Notes under the pieces: model-generated
Databases searched by the model: none
The model's input: the letters and a program-made list of their open reading frames with translations, nothing else
What the model was told of the DNA's origin: nothing
Program-made: the position numbers and the translations under genes
Source: Flavobacterium selenitireducens
GTDB taxonomy: Bacteria; Bacteroidota; Bacteroidia; Flavobacteriales; Flavobacteriaceae
NCBI RefSeq assembly: GCF_014748335.1
Contig: NZ_JAAVIY010000001.1
Span: 1 to 64,000, forward strand
Reading direction: 5' to 3'
Length of the DNA stretch: 64,000 nucleotides
In this document: positions 1-9,195 of the stretch, piece after piece
How positions within the stretch are numbered: position 1 is the stretch's first letter
How the letters are laid out: each line of letters opens with the position of its first letter

Positions 1-90
1 CGGGGCTCACCTCTTCCCATCCCGAACAGAGTAGTTAAGCCCGCCTGCGCAGATGGTACTGCAATTTTGTGGGAGAGTATGTCGCTGCCT
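1..90 (+). rRNA. 5S ribosomal RNA, 3' portion (cut by window edge)
   Basis: The first 90 bases carry the conserved 5S core, with the CCCGAACAGAG-type loop near position 22 and the closing GGGAGAGTATG-type helix near 71, followed directly by a rho-independent terminator. The 5' third lies outside the window, so this is the end of an rRNA operon entering from the left. No tRNA is visible after it. The exact 3' end (about 88-91) is inferred from the family. Confidence 0.9.
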
Positions 91-99
91 TTCTTTTAG

Positions 100-132
100 A
101 AACCCTTCCCGGAAACAGGAAGGGTTTTTTGT
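100..132 (+). terminator. Terminator of the rRNA operon
   Basis: A 9-bp GC-containing inverted repeat, AACCCTTCC at 101-109 and GGAAGGGTT at 118-126, is followed by a T run. It sits 10 bases after the 5S end, as expected for the end of an rRNA operon. Confidence 0.85.
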
Positions 133-254
133 TTTATACGGTTGCTCCAAATGTGACGGGAGCGTTGTCAGCGCGAACGGGCATGGCAAACAAAAGGATT
201 TTTTGTAGAAAAATGACCGCCAACTTCTTGTGGCGCATCCGGACGGGTTGCTTG

Positions 255-369
255 AGGGATGGAAGCGGCATCCTTTTGCCTAACCTCAAAGGTTTTTACC
301 CGAAAAAGCGACGAAAAAGAGGCTGAACCTTTGCGGTTTGGCAAAAGATACAGCGGACAGCCCGACGGC
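255..369 (+). ncRNA. Structured intergenic element, copy A (possible Flavo-1-type RNA)
   Basis: The left flank at 255-280 and right flank at 340-369 are base-for-base the same as those of copy B at 49246-49330, while the middle differs. The flanks pair through CTTTTGCC and GGCAAAAG, and in this copy the stem continues inward to about 22 bp with two mismatches (AAAGGTT near 288 with AACCTTT near 327). Conserved flanks with a variable but paired middle point to a structured RNA rather than to a protein. From memory it resembles the Flavo-1 RNA class of Flavobacteria; this could not be tested. The remainder of the 450-base gap before the next gene shows nothing else recognisable except a short GC-rich inverted repeat around 362-415. 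Confidence 0.5.
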
Positions 370-542
370 GGCCCAACCGCTTCTTCCACTTGATGTGCTT
401 GTGAAGACGCCGCCGGCACGCCAAAACTGCAAAATCCGATGCCAAAATCCGGGCATATATCCATCCCCAAAAAAATTAAATCGAAATAGCGTCGTTTTTG
501 TTATTTTTATGACATTCCATCTTAACCAAAACACAACTATTT

Positions 543-1586
543 ATGAAGAAAATCTACGATTACGCATCAATTCTCATTATCGTCACTACGACTTGTGGTT
601 TAAATGCTAAAAATATTGCGGAATTTGATTTGTGTTTGCAGCAGCAGCCATTGCCTGGTGTTGTAGCAGCCGCATATCATTCGGTGTCGCTAACCGGATT
701 CAACCACGATGTCGTTGCTAACGGAAGTGGCCAGGCAAACGCCACGACCACTGAGACGATTGACTATTCCAATGAATATTATTCTGCCGATTTTGTTCCG
801 TCGACACCGTATAATGGAGCATCGGCCGCGGCGGTGGGAGGAGGACTTCCGGCTAACGGACAGGTGCAAAGTGCTGTAACTTCCGGCCTGACGTACCAAC
901 TCTCGGATTATAACGCCCCGAACGCACTGCTGTTGCGCCCGTTGACGACGGCTTCCGGAATGCTGAATTTTGCGTCCGGATACACGGCAAATTCCGTTTA
1001 CATTTTATGGGTGGCCACAGAAGCACAGGCGAACAACGTAGGGGTAACCATTCATTTTGCTGACGGAACCACGCAAGTGTCCAATAACCAGATTGCCTAC
1101 GACTGGGTCGGTGGAAATACCGGAATAGCGCTTAGCGGATTGGGACGGATTGGTGCCGGAGTAACCCAATGGGCACAATTGAATGAATTTTCGGAATTGG
1201 GTGCGTGCAAGCTTTTTGAAAAGAAAATCGACATCCTGGCCGAAAACCAATCGAAGACAATTACCGGCGTAAGTTTCAACTACGCACCCTCAGGAGACTA
1301 CCAGTCGTTGGCCGTTTTCGCGATCAACGTATTTGGCGAGTCGTTGGGTGTGGCGTCGTTTAATCGAAATTCAGCTACGGTCTATCCGAATCCTTCGTCG
1401 GGCAAATTCAATGTAGCGACAGATCGCCCTATCCGAACGATTACCGTTTTTGATGCGATAGGGCGGGAAATAACGTCCGGAAAAGGAGCCGAAATTTCGC
1501 TCGGAAATGTTCCAAACGGTATTTATTATTTAAAGATAGAATCAGAAACCGGGGCGAGCCAAACGATAAAAGTGCTAAAAAACTAA
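543..1586 (+). CDS. Secreted protein with T9SS type A C-terminal sorting domain
   Basis: A 347-residue protein with an N-terminal signal sequence (MKKIYDYASILIIV, then TTTCGLNA) and a C-terminal domain of about 75 residues with the hallmarks of T9SS type A cargo: a YPNPSSGKFNV motif near residue 280, an FDAIGREI strand, a PNGIYYLKI strand and a terminal KVLKN. Such domains direct export across the outer membrane by the type IX secretion system and are usually cleaved on secretion. The central 230 residues are rich in Ala, Gly, Thr and Asn, look like beta-sandwich surface protein, and match no family I recognise. The start is the first ATG, in an A-rich context. It is monocistronic and ends at a shared terminator. 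Confidence 0.85.
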   Translation: MKKIYDYASILIIVTTTCGLNAKNIAEFDLCLQQQPLPGVVAAAYHSVSLTGFNHDVVANGSGQANATTTETIDYSNEYYSADFVPSTPYNGASAAAVGGGLPANGQVQSAVTSGLTYQLSDYNAPNALLLRPLTTASGMLNFASGYTANSVYILWVATEAQANNVGVTIHFADGTTQVSNNQIAYDWVGGNTGIALSGLGRIGAGVTQWAQLNEFSELGACKLFEKKIDILAENQSKTITGVSFNYAPSGDYQSLAVFAINVFGESLGVASFNRNSATVYPNPSSGKFNVATDRPIRTITVFDAIGREITSGKGAEISLGNVPNGIYYLKIESETGASQTIKVLKN

Positions 1587-1618
1587 AAAAAGGGCGGAGA
1601 TTTACTCCGCCTTTTTAC
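1585..1618. terminator. Bidirectional terminator between T9SS cargo gene and msrB
   Basis: GGCGGAG at 1593-1599 pairs with CTCCGCC at 1605-1611, flanked by an A run on the left and a T run on the right, so it can stop transcription from both convergent genes. Confidence 0.85.
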
Positions 1619-2004
1619 TCTTTGAAATCTACCGAGAGCGAATTGACACAATAGCGCTGACCGGTTTCGGTAGGACCGTCGTCAAAAACATGGCCGAGAT
1701 GGCTTCCGCAATTGGCACAGACGATTTCTGTCCTGACCATTCCGTGTGAGGTGTCCTTTATATACTCGATCTTACCCGGGATCGCTTCGTCGAATGAAGG
1801 CCATCCACAATGGGAATTGAATTTAGAATCGCTTTCAAACAAGGGCTCCATACAGGCGCCGCAAACGTATGTTCCCTTTTCAAAATGCAGGTTGTATTTC
1901 CCGGAGTGCGGGAATTCGGTTTCTTTTTGACGCAGGATGCGATAGCGCTCAAGGCCGAGCTCGTCCCGCCAGTCATCCTCGCTTTTTTCTACTTTGTAAT
2001 TCAT
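1615..2004 (-). CDS. msrB: Peptide-methionine (R)-S-oxide reductase, cytosolic form
   Basis: A 129-residue MsrB. It reduces the R epimer of methionine sulfoxide in proteins using thioredoxin. Visible motifs: the two zinc-binding CxxC pairs (CGAC and CANC), the core [15 protein letters not shown], and the catalytic cysteine (about Cys119) in QRYCVNS. There is no signal sequence. I start at the ATG at 2004; the frame stays open to 2061, but that extension would overlap the end of the upstream gene and gives a low-complexity His/Gln/Asn tail. The upstream gene is a second MsrB, so the two form a tandem pair in one operon. Confidence 0.93.
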   Translation of the reverse strand: MNYKVEKSEDDWRDELGLERYRILRQKETEFPHSGKYNLHFEKGTYVCGACMEPLFESDSKFNSHCGWPSFDEAIPGKIEYIKDTSHGMVRTEIVCANCGSHLGHVFDDGPTETGQRYCVNSLSVDFKE

Positions 2005-2032
2005 GTTGTGTTGTTGTGGGTTGTGTTGGTGT

Positions 2033-2527
2033 TTATTTTTTTTGTGGGATGAATTTGACACTTACGGAGTTGGTGCAATAGCGCTGGCCCGTAGTTTCCT
2101 GTGGCCCGTCGTCGAAGACGTGACCCAGGTGGCCGCCGCATTTGGCGCACGTCACCTCGGTACGCGACATTCCAAGTGTGTTGTCCTGATGATAGTCGAC
2201 CGATCCTTTAATGGCGGTGTCGAATGACGGCCATCCGCAATCGGATTTAAATTTCGATTCAGAATCGAATAGTTTGTTTCCGCAGGCTGCACAGGCGTAG
2301 TAGCCTTTCTCGAACGTGTTGACGTATTCTCCAGTGTGCGGCATCTCGGTTCCTTTTTCACGAAGCACCCGGTATTGTTCGGCTGAAAGCTCTTTTTTCC
2401 ATTGTGCTTCTGTTTTCAGGATCTTCCCTTTCGACGCGGTCGTGCTCGACGTCGTGACTTCCTCTTTGCGCTGCGACTGGCACGAATACACCACCGTCAG
2501 CAATAGCAATATCATCAATTTTTTCAT
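2033..2527 (-). CDS. msrB: MsrB-family methionine sulfoxide reductase, lipoprotein form
   Basis: A 164-residue MsrB with an N-terminal lipoprotein signal ([19 protein letters not shown]; lipobox cysteine at residue 16) and a Ser/Thr-rich linker before the catalytic domain. It keeps both zinc CxxC pairs (CAAC, CAKC), HCGWPSF-like [14 protein letters not shown] and the active-site cysteine (about Cys151) in QRYCTNS. It should therefore repair oxidised methionines in envelope proteins, complementing the cytosolic copy that follows it. Its ATG overlaps the stop of the upstream hydrolase by four bases (ATGA), implying translational coupling. What recycles it in the periplasm is not visible here. 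Confidence 0.92.
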   Translation of the reverse strand: MKKLMILLLLTVVYSCQSQRKEEVTTSSTTASKGKILKTEAQWKKELSAEQYRVLREKGTEMPHTGEYVNTFEKGYYACAACGNKLFDSESKFKSDCGWPSFDTAIKGSVDYHQDNTLGMSRTEVTCAKCGGHLGHVFDDGPQETTGQRYCTNSVSVKFIPQKK

Positions 2528-3399
2528 GTAGTTGTTTTTTTTAAAAAGTCAACAGTCCTTTCGATAACTCCAGGATCGCCAAGTATTTTGCGATGTCCGA
2601 GCCCTTTTGTGAGCAGCAGTTCGCCGTTTTTCAGGTGTTTATGGATGTGAATGGCGCACTCGGCAGGAACTTCGGCATCGTCGTTGTCGTGAATTACCAA
2701 GACCGGAATGCTTACCTCTTTTGCCGCTATATACGCGGAATAACTTTCCATGGTTTCATTGGAGAACCTTGCCTCGAAGTAGCGACGCAAATTGTCGGCA
2801 AGTTTTTGCCTGACGCGTAACCGATGCACGAAATCACGCAAAATATCGCTCACTTTATCGCCGCTTCCGATGATTACGAGTCGGTCGATGGCAAGTCCGC
2901 GTTTGACTGCATTGAGCAGCGACATACCGCCTAGCGAGTGTCCGACGGCCGCCTCAAAAGGCCCGAACCGTTTCTCTACTTCCAGGATCGCGGCAATGAA
3001 TTCCGTCATCAATGTCGTGTGGCCCGGTGATTTGCCATGAGCCGGAGCATCAAAACTTACGATACTATAGCCATTTTCAAGGAGACGCTCTGCAATTTTT
3101 ACCAATTGTGTTCCGCGTCCTGACCAACCGTGCACCAGCAATATTTTTTTTTCCGATGTTCCGAATTCATACGTTATGATTTCTTTCGAAAGGGAAGGTA
3201 CGAACAGCGATGCCTGTCGGCTGTTGGCTTCCATTTCGAGTTCGCGTTTCGGAATTTTGTGACGAATGGGCGTCGTGAACAACCGCGCGGCAAACTTAGT
3301 CAGTAACTTCGGCGCAATCGCCTGTAAAAAAGTAGCGGTGTATATGATTATCCTAGGAATCTGCAATGAATTCGAGCGCTTCTTGGACTTTTTTGACAT
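2524..3399 (-). CDS. Alpha/beta hydrolase
   Basis: A 291-residue alpha/beta hydrolase. Seen: the oxyanion-hole region [10 protein letters not shown] near residue 90, the nucleophile elbow GHSLGGMS near residue 155, a C-terminal acid strand [14 protein letters not shown] near 235, and a probable catalytic His in KGLGHRKIL near 267. The N-terminal 40 residues are basic with a hydrophobic stretch and could be a membrane anchor. The substrate cannot be told from sequence. It is the first gene of a three-gene minus-strand operon with both MsrB genes, overlapping the next by four bases, which suggests but does not prove a link with oxidative stress. Confidence 0.85.
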   Translation of the reverse strand: MSKKSKKRSNSLQIPRIIIYTATFLQAIAPKLLTKFAARLFTTPIRHKIPKRELEMEANSRQASLFVPSLSKEIITYEFGTSEKKILLVHGWSGRGTQLVKIAERLLENGYSIVSFDAPAHGKSPGHTTLMTEFIAAILEVEKRFGPFEAAVGHSLGGMSLLNAVKRGLAIDRLVIIGSGDKVSDILRDFVHRLRVRQKLADNLRRYFEARFSNETMESYSAYIAAKEVSIPVLVIHDNDDAEVPAECAIHIHKHLKNGELLLTKGLGHRKILGDPGVIERTVDFLKKTTT

Positions 3400-3577
3400 A
3401 TCACTAAATTTTACCGCAAGTTATGACAAGGGCTTATTTTTCGATAAATTTAAATGCATAAATTATACTTAAATTCCATCGGACTGGCCGATCGCCGATT
3501 CCTCTCTGCTACCAGTCTTATCGAAACTATACGCCTTATTTGACATCGAACGTCGATTTCGGTAAACACGCCAAAAC

Positions 3578-5485
3578 ATGAACAACGTACAGCCTTATAG
3601 TTTATTGACCGATTTCGACATCAGCCTTTTTAAAGCCGGCAAGCACTTCCAGCTTCACGAAAAATTAGGCGCACATCTCGTCGATGTCGACGGCGTCAGC
3701 GGAACTTATTTTGCGGTTTGGGCTCCGTCGGCCAAATCCGTCTGCGTGATAGGGGATTTCAATTATTGGACCCAGAACGAGCACACGCTTTATGTACGCT
3801 GGGACGAGTCGGGAATTTGGGAAGGATTTATCCCGGGAATCCAAAAAGGGGCGTTGTACAAGTACAAAATCCAATCCCACAACCATGGAGTCGCCACTGA
3901 AAAATCCGATCCATTTGCATTTTTTTGCGAAAGGCCGCCTAACACGGCTTCCGTAGTTTGGAACCTGAATTACAAATGGAAAGATCAAACCTGGATGGGA
4001 ACGCGGGCGGTAAACAATCAACTCGATCGCCCTATTTCGGTTTATGAAGTCCATTTGGGATCTTGGAGGCGGGAAGTAGCGCAAAAACGCTTTCTTACTT
4101 ACATGGAACTGGCCGACCAGCTCGTCGATTATGTGAAAGAGATGGGTTTTACCCACGTCGAATTCATGCCGGTCATGGAATATCCTTACGATCCCTCGTG
4201 GGGCTATCAGTTGGTGGGCTATTTCGCCCCGACTTCCCGCTTCGGCAAACCACAGGAACTGATGTATCTCATCGACAAATTGCACATTGCAGGCATCGGC
4301 GTGATCCTCGACTGGGTGCCGTCCCATTTCCCTTCGGATGCGCACGGCCTCGGATTTTTCGATGGCTCCCATCTCTACGAACATCCCGATATCCGCAAAG
4401 GTTATCACCCGGACTGGAAATCCTTGATTTTCAATTATGGCCGAAATGAGGTGCGCTCTTTCCTGATATCGAACGCTATATTCTGGTTGCAATATTATCA
4501 TGTCGACGGGCTCAGGGTCGACGCCGTCGCGTCCATGCTATATCTCGATTACTCCAGAAACGACGGCGAATGGGAGCCGAATGTTCACGGAGGTCGGGAA
4601 AATCTCGAGACGATTTCATTCCTCAGGGATTTTAACGAAGCCGTGTATGCCAACTTCGACGGCGTCCAGACGATAGCCGAGGAAAGTACTTCGTTCCCCA
4701 TGGTTTCGCGCCCGACCTATCAAGGCGGTTTGGGTTTCGGCATGAAATGGATGATGGGCTGGATGCACGACACGTTGCATTACTTTGAAAAAGAGCCGAT
4801 TTATCGGTCATATCATCAAAATGACATCACGTTTTCGATGACGTATGCCTTCACGGAAAATTTCATGTTGCCGCTCTCTCATGATGAAGTAGTCTACGGA
4901 AAACGCACCATTTTAGGACGCATGCCTGGAGACGACTGGCAACGCTTTGCCAATTTGCGGCTGCTTTACGGATACATGTTCACGCATCCCGGTGCCAAAC
5001 TGCTTTTTATGGGCTGCGAATTCGGCCAAAGCGAAGAGTGGAAATTCGACAGCAGCCTCGATTGGCACCTGCTCCAGCACGACTCACATAAAGGGATTAA
5101 GCGCCTGGTAAAAGACCTGAACGCGCTTTATCGTTCGGAACCTGCGCTGTTCGAAAAGCAATTTGAAGAAAGCAGTTTTGAATGGATCAACTATTCCGAC
5201 ACTCAAAATTGTGTCATCAGCTATATCCGGAAAGGCAATGATCCCAAAGATTATGTAGTGGTCACATGCAATTTTACACCGGAACTTCGCGCTAATTACC
5301 GCATCGGTTTACCTAAAGGCGGTTCGCTTATCGAAATCTTCAACAGCGATAAAAAAGGGTATGGCGGAAGCGAAAACCTGAACTCGGAAGCAATAGAAAT
5401 CGCGGATTCTCCATGGAATGGCCGCCATTTTTCGGCGGAAGTCATCCTGCCGCCTCTCGGAATCGCGGTGTTTAAATTTAAGTGA
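3578..5485 (+). CDS. glgB: 1,4-alpha-glucan branching enzyme
   Basis: A 635-residue GH13 branching enzyme, the usual length. It cuts alpha-1,4 glucan and re-attaches the piece through an alpha-1,6 bond in glycogen synthesis. An N-terminal CBM48 module spans about residues 40-125 (FAVWAPSAKSVCVIGDFN). In the catalytic barrel I see the nucleophile Asp315 in DGLRVDAVASM, the acid/base Glu368 in TIAEES, and the transition-state Asp in SHDEVVYGK. No other glg genes are adjacent. Its TGA stop directly abuts the stop of the convergent glycosyltransferase, with no terminator between them. Confidence 0.95.
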   Translation: MNNVQPYSLLTDFDISLFKAGKHFQLHEKLGAHLVDVDGVSGTYFAVWAPSAKSVCVIGDFNYWTQNEHTLYVRWDESGIWEGFIPGIQKGALYKYKIQSHNHGVATEKSDPFAFFCERPPNTASVVWNLNYKWKDQTWMGTRAVNNQLDRPISVYEVHLGSWRREVAQKRFLTYMELADQLVDYVKEMGFTHVEFMPVMEYPYDPSWGYQLVGYFAPTSRFGKPQELMYLIDKLHIAGIGVILDWVPSHFPSDAHGLGFFDGSHLYEHPDIRKGYHPDWKSLIFNYGRNEVRSFLISNAIFWLQYYHVDGLRVDAVASMLYLDYSRNDGEWEPNVHGGRENLETISFLRDFNEAVYANFDGVQTIAEESTSFPMVSRPTYQGGLGFGMKWMMGWMHDTLHYFEKEPIYRSYHQNDITFSMTYAFTENFMLPLSHDEVVYGKRTILGRMPGDDWQRFANLRLLYGYMFTHPGAKLLFMGCEFGQSEEWKFDSSLDWHLLQHDSHKGIKRLVKDLNALYRSEPALFEKQFEESSFEWINYSDTQNCVISYIRKGNDPKDYVVVTCNFTPELRANYRIGLPKGGSLIEIFNSDKKGYGGSENLNSEAIEIADSPWNGRHFSAEVILPPLGIAVFKFK

Positions 5486-6541
5486 TCAGGCTGCGAGCAT
5501 ACGGTTGAGCATGACGAACCATTCTCGTGGATGCGTGTTGCGCGTGTCAAGACCGATGCTTCCTTTGTTGAACGGTTCGTATTTTCCAAGGTCGGTTACC
5601 GAAAAAAGCCCCAACGTCGGCGTGTGGGATGCGCTCGCCAGGTGCATGATTCCACTGTCTGCGCCTACGAACGCCTGTGTAGAGGCGATCACGGATGCGA
5701 TTTCCCTTATGTCGTTACTGTAAAACGTTTTGGCCTTGAACCCGATTTGGGAAACGTTTTCGGCTGGCAAAATCTCCAAAATGTTGTAATCCACATAACG
5801 TGCCTTGAGCTGCTCGTAAAATTTTCCCCACCAACCTTCGCAATAGCATTTGCGACCGGTCGCGTAGGTGAACACGCAAATCGTTTTCTTGTCGTTTGAA
5901 AACATCGCGTCCAGCAGATCCTTACCGTGCTGCCGCTCCGCATCGGACAATTTAAGGTCGAGCGGTGCGATTTCGCGGTGCGGAATTTCAATCCCCATGC
6001 GCGTGACAAGGTTGCGGAAGTTGTAAACCGGTAATTTGGCGATATGGCGCCCGTCGGGATATTGGACAAAAGCCGGTTGCCCATAGAATTTTACGCGTGC
6101 CCTCGAGAATTTTGTCGAAAGTTTTCCGGAAGACGATTTCGGATCGACGTTGATCGCGATGTCATAACGCCTGAATCGCAACCGAAGCCAGCACCCAAAA
6201 TAGCGGAACAGGTGTGAGAACGGCTTTTTGGGCAAACCGATGATCGTGTCGACGGTATTGAAATTGGTGAAGATCGCATTGGACAGACCTCCTTTTACGA
6301 AGAGATCCACCTTGGCGGCTGGAAAAGTGGCAGCGATGTCGTCAATAAGCGGCGTCAACAATAATTGGTTGCCCAAGCGGTGGTTCGGGCGGCAAACCAA
6401 GATCCTTTTTATAGGCTTTTCGACGGGCCAGGCGGCAACGGTATCACGTCCGACATTCCTGGTCAGCGTCTGCATGAGGTTGCGCCTAAAATTGTTGACG
6501 GCAATAGGTATCTTCATAGTGGTGGGCGATTGGGACATCAA
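5486..6541 (-). CDS. Glycosyltransferase family 9 (heptosyltransferase-like)
   Basis: A 351-residue GT9 protein. Seen: ILVCRPNHRLGNQLLLTPL near residue 50, the N-terminal motif of ADP-heptose:LPS heptosyltransferases, and a C-terminal nucleotide-sugar region with ADSGIMHLASASHTPTLGLF near 295, where the conserved D-S-G-x-x-H is intact. It probably adds a sugar to lipopolysaccharide or another surface glycan at the inner membrane; donor and acceptor are unknown. Start is uncertain: ATG ATG at 6541 or a later ATG at 6517. It converges on glgB with zero bases between the stops. Confidence 0.85.
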   Translation of the reverse strand: MMSQSPTTMKIPIAVNNFRRNLMQTLTRNVGRDTVAAWPVEKPIKRILVCRPNHRLGNQLLLTPLIDDIAATFPAAKVDLFVKGGLSNAIFTNFNTVDTIIGLPKKPFSHLFRYFGCWLRLRFRRYDIAINVDPKSSSGKLSTKFSRARVKFYGQPAFVQYPDGRHIAKLPVYNFRNLVTRMGIEIPHREIAPLDLKLSDAERQHGKDLLDAMFSNDKKTICVFTYATGRKCYCEGWWGKFYEQLKARYVDYNILEILPAENVSQIGFKAKTFYSNDIREIASVIASTQAFVGADSGIMHLASASHTPTLGLFSVTDLGKYEPFNKGSIGLDTRNTHPREWFVMLNRMLAA

Positions 6542-6645
6542 TAGGACGAAAAAACGCGGCTATTTCCGATTTATTTTATTGTAACAGTTAAGTTATCAAT
6601 TTATTAACAAACCGAAAACGTTCTCGTAGAAATAAGTGTAAAATA

Positions 6646-6676
6646 TTGATATACCCTTGTCTTTTTTGTACGTTTG
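6646..6676 (+). promoter_or_regulatory. Bacteroidetes-type promoter of the GH31 gene
   Basis: TTG at 6646-6648, a 20-base spacer and TACGTTTG at 6669-6676 match the TTG / TAnnTTTG consensus of Bacteroidetes primary sigma. It predicts a start of transcription near 6682, 20 bases before the ATG at 6702, and so argues against the longer TTG-initiated frame from 6657. Confidence 0.7.
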
Positions 6677-6701
6677 GAGCCCTACCTCAAACTGTCCATC
6701 G

Positions 6702-9098
6702 ATGATTACCAATACCGAATTAGAATACAAAGGAGACATTTATCCGTCCCGCATCCTATCGTTCAACAAGGAAACCGACACCGTTTTTTTTCATACCGAT
6801 AACGACGTAATCCTCCAGGTGACGGTACTTCGCGATAGCATGGTGCGTTTTCGCTACACGACAAAAGGATATTTCAGCCCGGATTTTTCGTATGCGATAG
6901 ATAAAAGCCAGTCCCACGGCTATAACGAGTTGGTCTTTTCAGAGAAGGACGAGCATTTCGAGATACAGACCAGTAAAATTTTGCTGAAGATCCGCAAATC
7001 GGATATGCACAAAACCATCTATGATTTGCACGGAGAAGTGCTGTTGGACGAAGAGATCGGATTTCATTGGGAGGAGAGCTACCATTGGGGCGGCAACATC
7101 GTCAAGATGAGCCTGGCGTCACGTGAAGGTGAATCCTACTACGGGATGGGCGACAAACCTACCCATTTGAACCTCAAAGGCAAGCGCATCGAAAACTGGG
7201 CTACCGACCAGTATGCGTTCCACAAAGATCAGGAGCCGCTTTACAAAGTCGTTCCGTTTTACATCGGATTGCATCAAAAGACGGCTTACGGCATTTTCTT
7301 CGACAACACATTTCGGACATTTTTTGATTTTGCCCAGGAAAGGCGTGGCGTGACAAGCTTCTGGGCAGAAGGTGGCGAAATGAACTACTATTTCATTTAC
7401 GGCCCAAAAATGGACGAGGTCGTCACCACTTACACCCACTTGACGGGCAAACCCGAACTTCCTCCGTTGTGGACGCTTGGATATCATCAATGCAAATGGA
7501 GCTATTACCCGGAATCGAAAGTAAGGGAAGTCGCCTCGAAATTCCGCGAACTGCAAATTCCCTGCGATGCGATCTATCTCGACATCGATTATATGGATGG
7601 ATTCCGCTGCTTTACCTGGAACAAAACGCATTTCCCGGATCCGAAAAAGATGGTTTCAGAACTGGCCGAAGACGGGTTCAAAACAGTAGTCATCATCGAT
7701 CCCGGCATCAAGATCGACAAGAATTATTCGGTTTATAACGAGGCGATCGCCAACGATTATTTCTGCAAAAGAGCCGACGGCCCGTATATGAAAGGCAAAG
7801 TCTGGCCAGGGGAATGCAACTTCCCGGACTATACGAATCCCGAGGTGCGCGAGTGGTGGGCCGGATTGTTCAAGGAATTGATAGGCGAAATAGGAGTGAA
7901 GGGCGTCTGGAATGACATGAACGAACCTGCCGTAATGGAAGTTCCCGGCAAAACCTTCCCAATGGACGTGCGTCACGATTACGACGGGCATCCGTGTTCG
8001 CACCGGAAAGCGCATAATATTTACGGAACCCAAATGGCGCGCGCCACTTATGAAGGCGTCAAGCGGTTTGCGTATCCCAAGCGACCCTTTATCATTACCC
8101 GATCGGCCTATTCGGGAGCGCAACGTTATACAAGTTCCTGGACAGGGGACAATGTAGCAAGCTGGGAGCATTTGTGGATCGCCAACATACAAATGCAGCG
8201 CATGTCGATCTCGGGTATGGGCTTTACCGGATCGGACATTGGCGGTTTTGCCGAACAGCCGTCGGGAGAATTGTATGCACGCTGGATACAGCTTGGCGTA
8301 TTCCATCCGTTCTGTCGGACGCATTCCTCAGGCGATCACGGCGATCAGGAACCTTGGTCTTTCGATGACGAAGTAGTGCACATCACGAGAAAGTTTGTTT
8401 CCCTGCGCTATGAATTATTGCCCTATCTCTATACGATGTTCTGGAATTACATCAACGATGCCGTGCCCATGCTCAAACCTTTGGTGTATTTCGATCAGGA
8501 AGATCCGCAAACCCATTATCGCACGGACGAGTTTATTTTTGGCGAAAACATCCTGGTTTGTCCGATACTCGAGCCGAACTCACAGGGACGTCGCATGTAT
8601 ATCCCGTCGGGCAATTGGTACAATTACTGGACGGATGAAGTCGTGACGGGCAAGCGGGAAATCTGGGTGGCTACCGATTACGACCAGATTCCGTTGTTTG
8701 TGAAGGAAGGCGCGATCATTCCAAAATATCCCGTTCAGCAATTTGTTGGGGAAAAGGAGATTGAGCAGGTTACCTTAGAAGTTTACTTTAAGTTGGGCAA
8801 GGAGCGTTCTTTCCTATATGAAGATGCCCAGGATGGATACGACTACAACAAAGGGCGGTTCAGCTTATTGTCGTTCACGTTGAACGGAAAGGAAAACCAG
8901 CTTGTGATCCAACAGTTCAAAGAAGGTAAATTCGATACTGCGTATTCTACCTTCCGCATCAACCTTCACGGGTTGCCGTTCAAGGTAAAAAACATATATG
9001 TTGACAACGAAAGACGGAACCTGGAGACTATATCGTTCGACGGAACATCGCTGATTTTGGAAAAAGAGTTTTCGGAGATTCACATCATCGGCGAATGA
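6702..9098 (+). CDS. Glycoside hydrolase family 31 alpha-glucosidase
   Basis: A 798-residue GH31 enzyme. Seen: an N-terminal galactose-mutarotase-like domain, then the barrel with LWTLGYHQCKWSYY, the nucleophile Asp405 in WNDMNEP, and the acid/base Asp483 in WTGDN, then C-terminal beta domains. Family members release glucose from alpha-glucans or maltooligosaccharides. No signal peptide is evident, so it is likely cytoplasmic, fitting turnover of glycogen-derived glucans near glgB. I chose the ATG at 6702; the frame extends to 6657, but that stretch holds the promoter. Confidence 0.92.
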   Translation: MITNTELEYKGDIYPSRILSFNKETDTVFFHTDNDVILQVTVLRDSMVRFRYTTKGYFSPDFSYAIDKSQSHGYNELVFSEKDEHFEIQTSKILLKIRKSDMHKTIYDLHGEVLLDEEIGFHWEESYHWGGNIVKMSLASREGESYYGMGDKPTHLNLKGKRIENWATDQYAFHKDQEPLYKVVPFYIGLHQKTAYGIFFDNTFRTFFDFAQERRGVTSFWAEGGEMNYYFIYGPKMDEVVTTYTHLTGKPELPPLWTLGYHQCKWSYYPESKVREVASKFRELQIPCDAIYLDIDYMDGFRCFTWNKTHFPDPKKMVSELAEDGFKTVVIIDPGIKIDKNYSVYNEAIANDYFCKRADGPYMKGKVWPGECNFPDYTNPEVREWWAGLFKELIGEIGVKGVWNDMNEPAVMEVPGKTFPMDVRHDYDGHPCSHRKAHNIYGTQMARATYEGVKRFAYPKRPFIITRSAYSGAQRYTSSWTGDNVASWEHLWIANIQMQRMSISGMGFTGSDIGGFAEQPSGELYARWIQLGVFHPFCRTHSSGDHGDQEPWSFDDEVVHITRKFVSLRYELLPYLYTMFWNYINDAVPMLKPLVYFDQEDPQTHYRTDEFIFGENILVCPILEPNSQGRRMYIPSGNWYNYWTDEVVTGKREIWVATDYDQIPLFVKEGAIIPKYPVQQFVGEKEIEQVTLEVYFKLGKERSFLYEDAQDGYDYNKGRFSLLSFTLNGKENQLVIQQFKEGKFDTAYSTFRINLHGLPFKVKNIYVDNERRNLETISFDGTSLILEKEFSEIHIIGE

Positions 9099-9195
9099 AC
9101 CGACGCCAAGCGACGATAAATGCAAAAAATCCGACCAATCCTATAAATGGATTTTACCATTTTAAAATAACTTTACGCTGTTAAAATCCTTAGCC

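Noticed and set aside
3665..4501. Long open frame antisense to glgB (278 codons)
   Set aside because: It is the reverse-strand shadow of a clear GlgB; the translation has no recognisable domain and similar shadows occur opposite other GC-rich genes here (for example 7656-8324, 10203-10994, 17109-17894, 37526-38566, 39666-40574).
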